DNA of 64,000 nt. Origin: Tumebacillus flagellatus. GTDB lineage: Bacteria > Bacillota > Bacilli > Tumebacillales > Tumebacillaceae. Of this stretch, positions 9,361-18,003 are shown piece by piece. Under the pieces are notes generated by a model, which worked only from the letters and a program-made list of their open reading frames with translations, was not told the origin of the DNA and did not search any database. The translations under genes and the position numbers were made by a program. Position 1 is the first letter of the stretch. Every line of letters starts with the position of its first letter. Location of the stretch: positions 1 to 64,000 of the forward strand of contig NZ_JMIR01000018.1 in the NCBI RefSeq assembly GCF_000714935.1, written 5' to 3'.

Positions 9361-9479
9361 CTCTTATCTGCCAAAACGAACTCGCGGTCGTTTTGCTGGA
9401 ATTAGCACCATGTATTGCAATGAATACCGGTTGCCGAGGTTTCGCAGGGCCAGTCCCTCCACCTCTCTGGATAAGAGTT
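9361..9479 (-). promoter_or_regulatory. SAM-I (S-box) riboswitch aptamer
   Basis: Read on the minus strand, the leader starts CTCTTATCCAGAGAGGTGGA and continues with GGGACTGGCCC, TGCGAAACCTCGGCAACC, GGTGCTAATTCCAGCAAAA and a closing GGCAGATAAGAG. These are the conserved S-box core elements in order, with P1 formed by CTCTTATC and GATAAGAG. SAM binding would stabilise the anti-antiterminator and let the downstream terminator (9293-9336) form, turning off the methionine/sulfur unit when SAM is plentiful. Confidence 0.97.
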
Positions 9480-9544
9480 GCTGTATGAAGTTTGTGAACA
9501 TTCAACCTTGTTTAGCATACATCGGATGTCTACCCCTGTCAATG

Positions 9545-9582
9545 AAAAAGGGCGGAACCTCCGCGGCCCCGCCCTTTTTTCC
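9545..9582 (-). terminator. Rho-independent terminator of the aldehyde dehydrogenase gene
   Basis: On the minus strand, AAAGGGCGG and CCGCCCTTT form the stem, with T runs on both sides. It lies 32 bp past the stop codon. Confidence 0.85.
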
Positions 9583-9613
9583 AAAAAACGAACTGGCACG
9601 CGCGTACCGGCTC

Positions 9614-11116
9614 TTAGTTGTAATTCACCCACACGCTCTTGATCTGCGTGTAGTTCTCCAGCGCGTACTGCCCCATCTCGCGGCCGATGCCGGAGTGTTT
9701 GTAGCCGCCAAACGGAGATGCGGCGTCGAACATGTTGTAGCAGTTGATCCAGACGGAGCCCGCTTTCAGCGAGTTGGCGACGGTGAACGCCGTTTTCATG
9801 TTCTCCGTCCAGACGCCCGCAGCGAGGCCGTAGGTGGAACGGTTGGCGCGGCGCACGACGTCTTCGATGTCGTCAAACGGCATCGCCGCGACGACCGGAC
9901 CGAAGATCTCCTCTTGCGCGATCGCCATGTCGTCTTGCACGTCGTAAAACACCGTCGGGCGAACGAAGTAGCCGCGCGCGAGGTCGCCTTCGCCGCGCTC
10001 GCCGCCGATGGCGATCTTGGCGCCTTGCTCCAGCCCTTTTTCGATGTAGCCGGTGACGCGGGTTACCTGCTCTTCGGAGACCAGCGGCCCCATCTGGGTT
10101 TTCGGGTCGATCCCGAAGCCTTGGCGGACCGAACTTGCGTGCGTGACCATGTCGGAGAGCACGTTGTCATACTGGCTTTTGTGGATGAACAGGCGCGAAC
10201 CCGCCGAGCAGACTTGGCCTTGGTTGAAGAAGATCGCCTGCATCGAGCCGCGTACCGCACGGGAGAAGTCGGCGTCCGGGAAGATGATGTTCGGCGATTT
10301 GCCTCCGAGTTCCAGCGACACGCGCTTCAGGTCGACGGCGGCGTTGCTCATGATCAGCTTGCCGACTTCGGTGGAGCCGGTGAACGCGATTTTGTCCACG
10401 TCCGGGTGCGTGACCAGCGCGTTGCCCGCCGTTTCGCCAAAGCCCGGCACGATGTTGACGACGCCCGCCGGGAAGCCCGCTTCTTGGACGAGTTTCGCGA
10501 GGTAGAGCGCGGAGAGCGGCGTTTGCTCCGCCGGTTTCAAGACGACGGTGCAGCCGGTCGCGAGCGCCGCGCCCAGTTTCCACGCCGCCATCAACAGCGG
10601 GAAGTTCCACGGGATGATCTGCCCGACGACGCCGATCGGCTCGCGGCGGACGTAGTTGTGCATGTTCGGCACGTTGACCGGGATCACGTCGCCGTGAATT
10701 TTCGTCGCCCAGCCCGCGTAGTAGCGGAAATGTTCGACGGTCATCGGCACGTCGAAACCCTTGGCTTCGGAGATCGGCTTGCCGTTGTCGAGCGATTCGA
10801 TCTCCGCGAACACGTCGGAGTCGCGCTCGATCAAGTCTGCCAAGGTGTAGATCAACTTCGCGCGCTCCGCCGGCATCATGCGGTGCCACGGGCCCGCTTC
10901 AAACGCGTCGCGGGCGCACGCGACGGCGCGGTCGATGTCTTCCTTGTCCCCTTCGGCGACGTACGCGAGGATTTGGTTGTTCGCCGGGTTGTAGACCGGG
11001 AACGTTTTGCCGGAGACAGAATCGACGAATTGACCGCCGATGAACATTTTTTTCACGGTCTTGGATTTGACGAAATCGACGGTGCGCGGGTTGAGTTTAT
11101 GAGAAATCGCTTCCAC
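9614..11116 (-). CDS. NAD-dependent aldehyde dehydrogenase
   Basis: The 500-residue protein belongs to the ALDH superfamily, which oxidises aldehydes to carboxylic acids in the cytosol. Visible signatures are IIPWNFPLLM (cofactor pocket), KPAEQTPLSAL, FTGSTEVGK, the catalytic Glu in LELGGKSPN (about 270) and the catalytic Cys in GQVCSAGSR (about 303), with PFGGYKHSGIGRE at the C-terminus. Length is standard for the DhaS/AldA group. It begins with GTG at 11116, preceded by GGGGGGAT. It is transcribed alone, with terminators on both sides. The aldehyde cannot be named from sequence. Confidence 0.93.
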   Translation of the reverse strand: MEAISHKLNPRTVDFVKSKTVKKMFIGGQFVDSVSGKTFPVYNPANNQILAYVAEGDKEDIDRAVACARDAFEAGPWHRMMPAERAKLIYTLADLIERDSDVFAEIESLDNGKPISEAKGFDVPMTVEHFRYYAGWATKIHGDVIPVNVPNMHNYVRREPIGVVGQIIPWNFPLLMAAWKLGAALATGCTVVLKPAEQTPLSALYLAKLVQEAGFPAGVVNIVPGFGETAGNALVTHPDVDKIAFTGSTEVGKLIMSNAAVDLKRVSLELGGKSPNIIFPDADFSRAVRGSMQAIFFNQGQVCSAGSRLFIHKSQYDNVLSDMVTHASSVRQGFGIDPKTQMGPLVSEEQVTRVTGYIEKGLEQGAKIAIGGERGEGDLARGYFVRPTVFYDVQDDMAIAQEEIFGPVVAAMPFDDIEDVVRRANRSTYGLAAGVWTENMKTAFTVANSLKAGSVWINCYNMFDAASPFGGYKHSGIGREMGQYALENYTQIKSVWVNYN

Positions 11117-11175
11117 TTGGTGAATCCCCCCTGTCCTTCTATGTACAGCCTTCTAGAAGATATGAGGGGATCTGA

Positions 11176-11214
11176 CAAAAAAGACCCGCTCGCGTGAGGG
11201 CGGCGGGTCTCTTT
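11176..11214 (-). terminator. Rho-independent terminator of the nitroreductase gene
   Basis: AGACCCGC and GCGGGTCT pair on the minus strand, followed by T6. It lies directly after the nitroreductase stop codon. Confidence 0.85.
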
Positions 11215-11215
11215 C

Positions 11216-11854
11216 TTAGAACGAGTTTTTGACGACGATTTGGTCGAGGCCGAAGCGGGCGGACGGACGAGCCGGTTCTGCCGCTTTGCCAAGCGAGATC
11301 AGGACAGACGGGATGTAGCGGGACGGCACGTTCAGCGCTTCGACGATTTTCTCTTTGTCAAAGCCGCCCATCGGGCAGGTGTCGTAGCCGTAGGCGCGGG
11401 CTGCCAGCATCAGCTGCATCGCGATGTACGACGAGTTGCGGATCGCTTCGTCGCGCGCGCCTTGCGGGTTGTTGTCGTACGCGGCGTTGATTTGGCTGAG
11501 CAGCGTGTCATAGACGTCTTGCGGGACGAAGCCTGCGTCCAGCGCCGGTTTGAAGACCGGCACCGCGTTTTTGTCCGCTTCGAGATCGCCGAGCACGAGG
11601 ATGACGGCGGACGCATCGACGACTTGACGTTGTCCGTAGGCGATCGGGAGGAGTTTTTCCTTGACGGCTTGGTCGGTGATCACGACGAGTTTCCAGTGTT
11701 GCAAGTTCCAGCTCGACGGCGCGGTCGCCGCCAGTTCGAGGATGGCGTTCAGTTCGGCTTCCGGAATTTGATGGGAAGCGTCGTACTTCTTGACAGCGTG
11801 ACGCTCGCGCATCACTTGTTCTGCGGTTGCTTGGTTATGTACGGATTGGCTCAT
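11216..11854 (-). CDS. NAD(P)H nitroreductase family flavoprotein
   Basis: The 212-residue FMN-dependent nitroreductase-fold protein resembles Bacillus YodC/YdgI. Evidence is the N-terminal RHAVKKYD motif, ATAPSSWNLQHWKLVVI, the central AYDNN...RDEAIRNSSYIAMQLMLAARAYGYDTCPMGGF block, and the C-terminal VLISLGKAAEPARPSAR, with the typical spacing for FMN phosphate contacts. Such enzymes reduce nitroaromatics, quinones or flavins; the physiological substrate is unknown. The start at 11854 has AAAGGACG seven bases upstream and is preferred to the in-frame ATG at 11911, which has no such site. It is monocistronic. Confidence 0.9.
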   Translation of the reverse strand: MSQSVHNQATAEQVMRERHAVKKYDASHQIPEAELNAILELAATAPSSWNLQHWKLVVITDQAVKEKLLPIAYGQRQVVDASAVILVLGDLEADKNAVPVFKPALDAGFVPQDVYDTLLSQINAAYDNNPQGARDEAIRNSSYIAMQLMLAARAYGYDTCPMGGFDKEKIVEALNVPSRYIPSVLISLGKAAEPARPSARFGLDQIVVKNSF

Positions 11855-12018
11855 GGGTGCACGTCCTTTCGCATGATTCGTTTCTAGAGTACCCAGTTTC
11901 GTATCGATCATAACAAAGTCGCTTTCCTTTGTAAAGTAATGAGATGGTAAAGCGCCATCTGTGTCGTTCTGTGTTCGTTCTGTGTTAGTATAGGAGGGAA
12001 TGAAGCAGGAGGTTACAG

Positions 12019-12489
12019 ATGGCGGATTACATTTCGGATTTGCGGGCGATGGTCGGCAATGCCCGCGTGATTGTAAACGGCGCGTGCGTCATGGTGTTCG
12101 ACGGCGAGGGTCGTTTGCTGTTGCAACAGCGCCGAGACAACGGTCTCTGGGGATTGCCCGGCGGCCTGATGGAACTCGGGGAGAAAATTGAGGACACCGC
12201 CCGCCGCGAAGTATGGGAAGAGACCGGGCTGCGGCTTGGGAAGCTGGAGTTTTTCGGCGTGTACAGCGGCAAGGAGCGCTTCGTGGACTTGCCGAACGGG
12301 CATCAGTTGGCGATGGTGCGGTTTGCGTTTACCTGCCGCGAGTACAGCGGGACTTTGCAAGCGCAACCGGATGAGTCGCTGGCGGTCGGCTGGTTTGCGC
12401 TGGACGATCTGCCCGAGAACTTGTTCCCCAACCAGCAGGAAGTGATTGACGATCTGCTCTCCGGCAAGCCGACTCCGATCCTCGATTGA
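12019..12489 (+). CDS. Nudix hydrolase
   Basis: The 156-residue protein carries a complete Nudix box, G-x5-E-x7-RE-x2-EE-x-G ([18 protein letters not shown], then WEETGL), near residues 46-70. It probably hydrolyses a nucleoside diphosphate linked to another moiety in the cytosol; substrate unknown. The start has AGGAGG eight bases upstream. It stands alone, divergent from the nitroreductase gene, with a terminator just after the stop. Confidence 0.93.
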   Translation: MADYISDLRAMVGNARVIVNGACVMVFDGEGRLLLQQRRDNGLWGLPGGLMELGEKIEDTARREVWEETGLRLGKLEFFGVYSGKERFVDLPNGHQLAMVRFAFTCREYSGTLQAQPDESLAVGWFALDDLPENLFPNQQEVIDDLLSGKPTPILD

Positions 12490-12490
12490 G

Positions 12491-12530
12491 GAAAAAACGA
12501 CCCGCCCGCGAGGCTGGGTCTTTTTTTCGG
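12491..12530 (+). terminator. Rho-independent terminator of the Nudix gene
   Basis: GACCC and GGGTC, with further GC pairs inside, form a stem followed by T7 on the plus strand. Confidence 0.75.
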
Positions 12531-12600
12531 AAGGTTTCGGGAAGTCGTTGTTGAACTAGTGGTTGAACGTTCAAACAGTTGACAGGAGGACAGCTCAATT

Positions 12601-14427
12601 ATGCCCATTCCTTTCAATAGGAAGTCTTTTCCGCTCTACCCGTTGACCGCTCTCGGCACCGCCGCGATGATCTATGCGCTGGTGAATTCCCAGTGGCTGC
12701 ATCCGTCGTTCTTCATCACGCTGGCGTTGATGTTGGCGCTGGTTGAACTGTTTCCGATGCGGGTTGGCAAAATCAATTTCGCGTTCACGTTTCCCATCCT
12801 CTATGCGATGCGCTTTGCAAACGACGCCGAAGCGACGCTGGTGATTTCCGTGTTGATCGTGGCTTCGATCAACATGATGCAAGGCAAACCGTGGCAGAAA
12901 ATTCTGTTTAACATGTCGACACGGGCGGTGGCGCTGCTGTTGGCGCAATTTGCCACGATGCTGTTGCCGCACTTCGTCGGGACGGCGCACACGGTTCCCA
13001 ACGCCATTCTCGATCTGTCGGTGTCGTGCTTCGTTTTTTCGACGGTGACGACGCTGCTGGTGCGGTGGTATCTCTATGGAAACGCCGACCCGCGTGAAAA
13101 GCATATGTCGTATTTGCTGTTGTGGTTCGTTTCGGTGACGATGGGCATCTTGTATGACGGGTTGATGCTGTGGATGGCGTATGACCCGGCGTACGCCGGG
13201 CCCGGCTATGTGGGGACTTTATTCTATTTCATTCCGTTGGTCGCCGTGACGTATGTGGTGCATTTGTTGACGAACTTGACGCGGGCGAACAAGTCTCTGG
13301 AGACGCTGTTCGTGGTGTCGCAGTCGATCAACCAGCAAAACGACTTGCCGACGATGTTGTCGCAGGTGATTTCCGAAGCGAAGAAGTTGGTCGGCGGCTC
13401 GCACGGGATGCTCTATCTCGTGGAGTCGGACGGGACGCTCAAGCGCGTGATCGGCACAACAAACGTCAACCCGCTCAAGCGCATCCCGATGCAGGTCGGG
13501 ATCGTCGGACTCGTCGCGCACACCGGAAAGCCGATGCTGATTCACGATGCGGAGCGCGACACGCGGGTGTTGCGCACGGAGACGCAGGAAGACACGCGCT
13601 CGCTGCTCGTCGTGCCGATTCACATCGAAGACCGCGTGGTCGGCGTCATGTCGCTTGGCAAACAAGCTCCCTATGCGTTTCGCGATGACGACCTCAAGAT
13701 GATGACGATCTTCGCGACGCACGCGGGGGTGGCGATGCGAAACGCGCAGTATATCGAGGAGCAGGAAAAACGCCTGCTCTTGGAAGAGCGCAACCGACTC
13801 GCCCGCGAGATTCACGACGGACTGGCGCAAGATTTGGCGTCGGCGATTCTGCAAGTGGAGATGTTGAAGCGCAACGCGCCGCATGAGATGCAGAAACCGT
13901 TGATCGACTTGCAAGAGAGCGTGCGCAAGACGGCGACGATGGTGCGCCACTCGATTTACTCGTTGCGCCCCGCACCGTACACGCACGTCGGCCTCGTGCC
14001 TGCGCTGCGGGCGCACTTGGATGAAGTGCGGGCGGCGACGGGCATACAGACGCACTTTCAATCGAAAATCTGTGCAGAGAAGCTGCCGTCCAAAGTTTCC
14101 CAGACAGTGTTTGCAATTTGCACGGAGGCGGTGAAGAACGCCGCGAAGCACTCCAAAGCGACCGATCTGTGGGTGACGCTGGAATGCGACGGGACGACGG
14201 CGATGTTGCAAGTCAAAGACAACGGGGTGGGCTTCCACTTCGGACAGGCGATCTTGCAAGCTGCGGACCGGAAGAGTTTTGGGATTGAGAACCTGCACAG
14301 CATCGCCGACGATGCCGGAGGGATGCTCGATTTCGTGACGGCGCCGGGCGAAGGGACGCTCGTGACGCTGGAAATCACACTTGAGGAGGAAGAGAGCGAT
14401 GAGTATTCGCGTGTTGCTTTGCGATGA
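12601..14427 (+). CDS. NarL/DesK-type sensor histidine kinase with membrane domain and GAF
   Basis: The 608-residue protein has an N-terminal multi-helix membrane domain (about 10-225), a GAF domain (about 240-390), a HisKA_3 dimerisation box with the phospho-acceptor His in [14 protein letters not shown] (about 405), and a HATPase domain with [15 protein letters not shown] and DNGVGF. This is the LiaS/NarX/DesK class that phosphorylates LuxR-type regulators. AGGAGG lies 11 bases before the ATG at 12601. The 3' end overlaps the response regulator start by 29 bp, so the two are translationally coupled. The stimulus cannot be inferred; the GAF pocket hints at a small ligand or redox cofactor. 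Confidence 0.93.
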   Translation: MPIPFNRKSFPLYPLTALGTAAMIYALVNSQWLHPSFFITLALMLALVELFPMRVGKINFAFTFPILYAMRFANDAEATLVISVLIVASINMMQGKPWQKILFNMSTRAVALLLAQFATMLLPHFVGTAHTVPNAILDLSVSCFVFSTVTTLLVRWYLYGNADPREKHMSYLLLWFVSVTMGILYDGLMLWMAYDPAYAGPGYVGTLFYFIPLVAVTYVVHLLTNLTRANKSLETLFVVSQSINQQNDLPTMLSQVISEAKKLVGGSHGMLYLVESDGTLKRVIGTTNVNPLKRIPMQVGIVGLVAHTGKPMLIHDAERDTRVLRTETQEDTRSLLVVPIHIEDRVVGVMSLGKQAPYAFRDDDLKMMTIFATHAGVAMRNAQYIEEQEKRLLLEERNRLAREIHDGLAQDLASAILQVEMLKRNAPHEMQKPLIDLQESVRKTATMVRHSIYSLRPAPYTHVGLVPALRAHLDEVRAATGIQTHFQSKICAEKLPSKVSQTVFAICTEAVKNAAKHSKATDLWVTLECDGTTAMLQVKDNGVGFHFGQAILQAADRKSFGIENLHSIADDAGGMLDFVTAPGEGTLVTLEITLEEEESDEYSRVALR

Positions 14428-15034
14428 CCATACGATCCTGCGCGACGGATTGCGCAACCTGCTCGAGGGCGAGCCGGATCTGGACGTGGTCGGCGAAGCA
14501 TCCGACGGTCACCAAGCGATCGAGGCCGTGCGGGAGTTGCAGCCGGACGTGGTGTTGATGGACATCAACATGCCGGGCATGGGCGGCTTGGAAGCGGTCG
14601 AGAAATTGACGGCGGAGATGCCGGACATCCGGATTCTGATCTTGACGATGTACAACCAAGAAGAGTACCTGTTCCGCACGATCCGCGCCGGAGCGAAAGG
14701 CTATTTGTTAAAAGACTCGCCCGTTTCGGAAGTGGTGGAAGCGATTCGCAAAGTGATGAGCGGCGGGTCGGTGCTGAACCCGAGTCTTACGGACAAGCTG
14801 CTGGCGTCGTACCGCGAGCCGAAGGAAGAGACGGCGGAGAAGCTCTCTCCCCGGGAGTTGGAAGTGTTGACGGCGCTGGTGCAAGGGCTGTCCAACAAAT
14901 TGATCGCCGAGCAGTTGTTTATCTCGGAGACGACGGTGAAGCTGCACATCAGCAACATCTACCGCAAGCTCGGCGTGAAGAGCCGGTCGCAAGCGATCAT
15001 GTATGCGGTACGGGAAAAGCTTGTGGTGTTTTAA
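14399..15034 (+). CDS. NarL-family response regulator
   Basis: The 211-residue protein has a receiver domain with the acidic pair (LLCDDH), the phospho-acceptor Asp in [10 protein letters not shown] (about 55) and the conserved Lys in LLKDSP. A C-terminal LuxR-type helix-turn-helix follows ([19 protein letters not shown], then [16 protein letters not shown]). It is the DNA-binding partner of the preceding kinase. The start at 14399 has GAGGAGGAAGAG upstream inside the kinase gene; an in-frame start at 14381 is less well placed. No target promoter can be named. Confidence 0.95.
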   Translation: MSIRVLLCDDHTILRDGLRNLLEGEPDLDVVGEASDGHQAIEAVRELQPDVVLMDINMPGMGGLEAVEKLTAEMPDIRILILTMYNQEEYLFRTIRAGAKGYLLKDSPVSEVVEAIRKVMSGGSVLNPSLTDKLLASYREPKEETAEKLSPRELEVLTALVQGLSNKLIAEQLFISETTVKLHISNIYRKLGVKSRSQAIMYAVREKLVVF

Positions 15035-15035
15035 G

Positions 15036-15092
15036 AAAAAAAGCCCCTTTCGCAACCGGAGACGGATCCGGGCGAAGGAGGCTCTTTTTTTG
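15036..15092 (+). terminator. Rho-independent terminator of the two-component operon
   Basis: AGCCCCTTTCGC pairs imperfectly with GCGAAGGAGGCT, followed by T7. It lies right after the response regulator stop. Confidence 0.8.
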
Positions 15093-15118
15093 TTCGCTGT
15101 CGGGCTGGGCAGTCGAGT

Positions 15119-15946
15119 TTAGTCGACACCCAGCACCCAGCCTTCCATGCCCGCCCGCTTCCGTTCTTCGTCGTTCAACTTCGGGTGGAAGAGAGGGAGC
15201 AATTCGTCTCGCTGATCCAATTCGGCCAGCGCCGTCACGCAAGCCTCGGCGTCGTTCTCATCGGTGCGTTGTCCGCGGTTGTAGAGCGTGGGGTACACCT
15301 CCACGAGCACATGCCCATGCGCCGGGATCTCCCAACCGTCAAACGGCCACGCGTGCAGCAAAATCCCTTGCTCGCGGCAAAAACGGCGCAGGTGCGCGAG
15401 GTACGGCATCCCAAACAACGACTGCAACCCGACCGCTCCGTTGCCGCCCAACTGATAGATCGGCTTCAGACTCCGATTGCGCGTTTCCACCAGTCGACGT
15501 TCCGGCAGCCTCAGTTCCGCGTGCGGGAAGTTCGGTTTTTTCACCTGCGCGCGGAAGTGAGCCCCCCAGAACGGGCCGGTCGAGTGTCCGGTGCGCGCGG
15601 CGATCACGGCGTTCGCTTGCGCCGCCCAGTCGCGCGGGTTCCACTCCGACAGACACGACGCCGCCGACTTCAACAGAGCCAGCAAGTCGTCCCACGACCG
15701 CTGCGTCTCTCCCGTCACCGCCTCGTAAAACCCCAGAGGAAAACTGTAGCTGTGATCCACGCCGAGCAGAATCCGCTTCTCCCCCGCCCCTTGCAACAAG
15801 CCTTTCCACGCTCCAAAAAGCGACGCCCGCGTATGATGCACAAGCGTCACGTCCCGCCCGTCGCCCTTCGCCAACACGATGTGCTTGCGCTGACCCGCCA
15901 ACGTCTTCGCCCCGCTGTAATCGGCAAACGCGTACCAATCAAACAT
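15119..15946 (-). CDS. DUF429-like / RNase H-fold hypothetical protein
   Basis: The 275-residue soluble protein opens with FADYSGAK, an acidic strand typical of RNase H-like folds. It has an internal ILLGVDHSYSFPLG strand, a late ILLHAWPFDGWE...HVLVEVYPTLY block and a DENDAEACVTALAE helix. The Asp-bearing strand, the VEVYP strand and the C-terminal D-A-D helix resemble DUF429 proteins; this is recognition from memory. The ATG at 15946 lies inside the stop region of the VOC gene (8-bp overlap, ATGTTTGA), giving likely coupling; a GTG at 15964 is the alternative start. No biochemical role is known to me. Confidence 0.6.
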   Translation of the reverse strand: MFDWYAFADYSGAKTLAGQRKHIVLAKGDGRDVTLVHHTRASLFGAWKGLLQGAGEKRILLGVDHSYSFPLGFYEAVTGETQRSWDDLLALLKSAASCLSEWNPRDWAAQANAVIAARTGHSTGPFWGAHFRAQVKKPNFPHAELRLPERRLVETRNRSLKPIYQLGGNGAVGLQSLFGMPYLAHLRRFCREQGILLHAWPFDGWEIPAHGHVLVEVYPTLYNRGQRTDENDAEACVTALAELDQRDELLPLFHPKLNDEERKRAGMEGWVLGVD

Positions 15947-16364
15947 CCGACCCAAACTTCTCACGCTCCATCTCTTGAATCACCGTCATGCGCTCGGCGA
16001 GGTTCGAGCAGTGAAATTCCCACTGCACGCCGTCCGGGTCGAGGAAGTTGACCGCCCGCCCGATTCCGCGCATCACCGGCTCCCGCACGATCGGCACGCC
16101 GTGCGTCCGCAAGTGCGCCACCGCTTCGTCAAACTCTTCCAGCGAGACGGTCAGCGCGATGTGGTTGACGCCCTTCTCCCCTTGCACGTTGGCGTTCGAC
16201 GGTTTCTCCGACACGCAAAACCATGTCGGCCCCGATTCCAAATAGGCGTAATCCTTGCCTCTCTGCACGAGCTTCATCCGCAAGATCTCTTGGTAAAAAA
16301 CGAGCGAATCCGCCAAGCTTTCCACAAACAGCGTCACATGATTCAATCCGCGTGTGGTAAACAT
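15939..16364 (-). CDS. VOC-superfamily protein (glyoxalase / FosB-like)
   Basis: The 141-residue protein has the paired beta-alpha-beta-beta-beta modules of the vicinal oxygen chelate fold. Candidate metal ligands are His in GLNHVTLFV, His in GVNHIALTV and Glu in VQWEFHC. The layout (NHVTL...FYQEIL...FLDPDGVQWEFH...ERM) is reminiscent of FosB-type thiol transferases, but the RDR-type substrate residues of FosB are not evident, so fosfomycin resistance is only a possibility. The start ATG at 16364 has GGAGGG upstream. It is the first gene of a two-gene minus-strand operon, divergent from pabB. Confidence 0.8.
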   Translation of the reverse strand: MFTTRGLNHVTLFVESLADSLVFYQEILRMKLVQRGKDYAYLESGPTWFCVSEKPSNANVQGEKGVNHIALTVSLEEFDEAVAHLRTHGVPIVREPVMRGIGRAVNFLDPDGVQWEFHCSNLAERMTVIQEMEREKFGSDV

Positions 16365-16456
16365 ACAAGCCCTCCCTCTACTTCCTGTACTTCCCGTCGG
16401 ATGTATAGTACAATGACGACGACATTTTGGCGAGAACGTGTTGAGGTGATTCCGAC

Positions 16457-17932
16457 TTGTTTGCAGCATGGAGACGTATCCATCAGGCGCTGGACGCCGT
16501 TTCTCTTTTTTCCCGTGTGGCGCATCTGCCGTACAGCTTGTGGCTGGACAGCGGCGCGCACGGCCGCTACATGATTCTCGCATGGGACCCCGTGCGGCAG
16601 TTGGACTTGCGCCATGACGACGCGGAGTGTCCGTTTGCCGCCCTCGATCGTCTGACAGCCGAAGCTCCGACTCTGAACGACCTGCCTGTCGACGCACCGC
16701 CCTATCTGACCGGCGTGCTCGGTTTTCTCGGCTACGAGCTCGGCTGGAACTTGGAGCGCATCGGAGAACCCAAACCCAACCCGCACCAAATTCCCGACGG
16801 CGTGCTGATCCTCCCCGGCAAAGCTCTCATCCTCGACACCTTGGAAAAAACCACCTGGGTCGTCGCCGTCACCGAAAGCGCAAACGCCGAGCAAGCGGTG
16901 GACGAACTGCTGGCACAAGCGCTGGCGTCGCACCGCGAATCGAGTCAAGCAAGCAAAGCGAGCGAGTCGGCACAATCTGCCGCATCGGCAAATCCTGCCG
17001 CATCGGCAAGTCCTGCTGTTTCGGCAAATCCCGCCGCGACAGTCAACTCCGACGCCGCGCTTCCCCGCGTGCTCCGCCCGCTGCGTCCCGAACTTTCCAA
17101 GGCGGATTATCTGGAACGCATCCGGCGCGTAAAGCACTACATCCGCGAGGGCGACATCTTCCAAGCGAATTTCACCTACCAGATCGCCGTCGACGTCGCC
17201 GACGCCGATCCGTGGGCGCTCTACTTGCATCTGCGCGAGACGAACGGCGGGCAGTATGCCGGTTATTTCAACATCCCCGGCTATGTGATCCTCAGCGGTT
17301 CGCCCGAGTTGTTCCTGCGCTGGGATCAGACGGACATCGAGACGATCCCGATCAAAGGCACGCGCCCCCGGGGAACGGACGCCGCCTCCGACCTCGCCCT
17401 GCGGCAAGACCTCGCGACCAGCGAGAAAGACCGCGCCGAACTGCTGATGATCGTCGATCTCGAACGCAACGACCTCGGCAAATTCTGCCGCCCCGGCACT
17501 GTCGAAGTGCCCGTGCTGTTTGATCTGGAAGCGCACCGCACCGTCTGGCACCAAGTCGCCGTCGTGCGCGGGAAACTGCCGCCCCGCATCTCGGCGGGCG
17601 AGATCCTCAAAGCGACGTTCCCCGGCGGCTCGATCACCGGCGCGCCGAAGATTCGCGCCATGCAGATCATTCACGAATTGGAACTCTCGCGCCGAGGCAT
17701 CTACACCGGTTCGCTCGGCTTCCTCGACGCGCGCGGCTTGGCGGGCTGGAACATCGCCATCCGCACGATGACGTTTACGGACGACCGGGAAATTCGCCTC
17801 TACGTCGGCGGCGGCATCGTGGCGGACTCCGACCCCGAGGACGAATACGCCGAAACGCAAGTCAAAGCCCGCGGCATGCTCCGCGCCCTCGACGCCTGGT
17901 CCCAAGGCCGCATCCGTCCGGACTGGTACTGA
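16457..17932 (+). CDS. pabB: Aminodeoxychorismate synthase component I
   Basis: The 491-residue chorismate-binding enzyme makes 4-amino-4-deoxychorismate for folate synthesis. The C-terminal catalytic half (about 210-480) shows REGDIFQANFTYQ, ILSGSPELFLRW, the PabB-type PIKGTRPRG with Lys (TrpE has a small residue there), LLMIVDLERNDLG, and TFPGGSITGAPKIRAM. The start is TTG at 16457 with GAGGTGAT seven bases upstream. A Ser/Ala/Asn/Pro-rich linker at about 160-200 is partly encoded by three tandem 18-bp units (16981-17034), which makes the protein longer than many PabB. No pabA glutaminase gene is adjacent. It is monocistronic. Confidence 0.93.
   Translation: MFAAWRRIHQALDAVSLFSRVAHLPYSLWLDSGAHGRYMILAWDPVRQLDLRHDDAECPFAALDRLTAEAPTLNDLPVDAPPYLTGVLGFLGYELGWNLERIGEPKPNPHQIPDGVLILPGKALILDTLEKTTWVVAVTESANAEQAVDELLAQALASHRESSQASKASESAQSAASANPAASASPAVSANPAATVNSDAALPRVLRPLRPELSKADYLERIRRVKHYIREGDIFQANFTYQIAVDVADADPWALYLHLRETNGGQYAGYFNIPGYVILSGSPELFLRWDQTDIETIPIKGTRPRGTDAASDLALRQDLATSEKDRAELLMIVDLERNDLGKFCRPGTVEVPVLFDLEAHRTVWHQVAVVRGKLPPRISAGEILKATFPGGSITGAPKIRAMQIIHELELSRRGIYTGSLGFLDARGLAGWNIAIRTMTFTDDREIRLYVGGGIVADSDPEDEYAETQVKARGMLRALDAWSQGRIRPDWY
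16981..17034 (+). repeat. Three tandem 18-bp repeats inside pabB
   Basis: Three in-frame units, each a variant of CGCATCGGCAAATCCTGC, encode ASANPA, ASASPA and VSANPA. They form the low-complexity linker between the N-terminal and catalytic parts of PabB, and could expand or contract by slippage without a frameshift. Confidence 0.85.
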
Positions 17933-17975
17933 AAAAAGCCCAACACGTCACCGTCGACGCGTTGGGCTTTCTCAA
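17933..17975. terminator. Bidirectional rho-independent terminator between pabB and trpEG
   Basis: AAGCCCAACACGTC pairs with GACGCGTTGGGCTT (one mismatch). It lies between the two convergent genes; A-rich upstream and T/C-rich downstream flanks allow use in both directions. Confidence 0.8.
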
Positions 17976-18003
17976 TTCTCTGCTTTCGATTTTCTGTTTC
18001 CGA

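Noticed and set aside
15939-16364. Fosfomycin resistance gene fosB
   Set aside because: The VOC layout is similar, but the FosB substrate-binding residues are not evident; kept as a generic VOC protein.
16343-17905. 520-codon minus-strand frame opposite pabB
   Set aside because: pabB on the plus strand has all catalytic motifs; the antisense frame is a GC-skew artefact.
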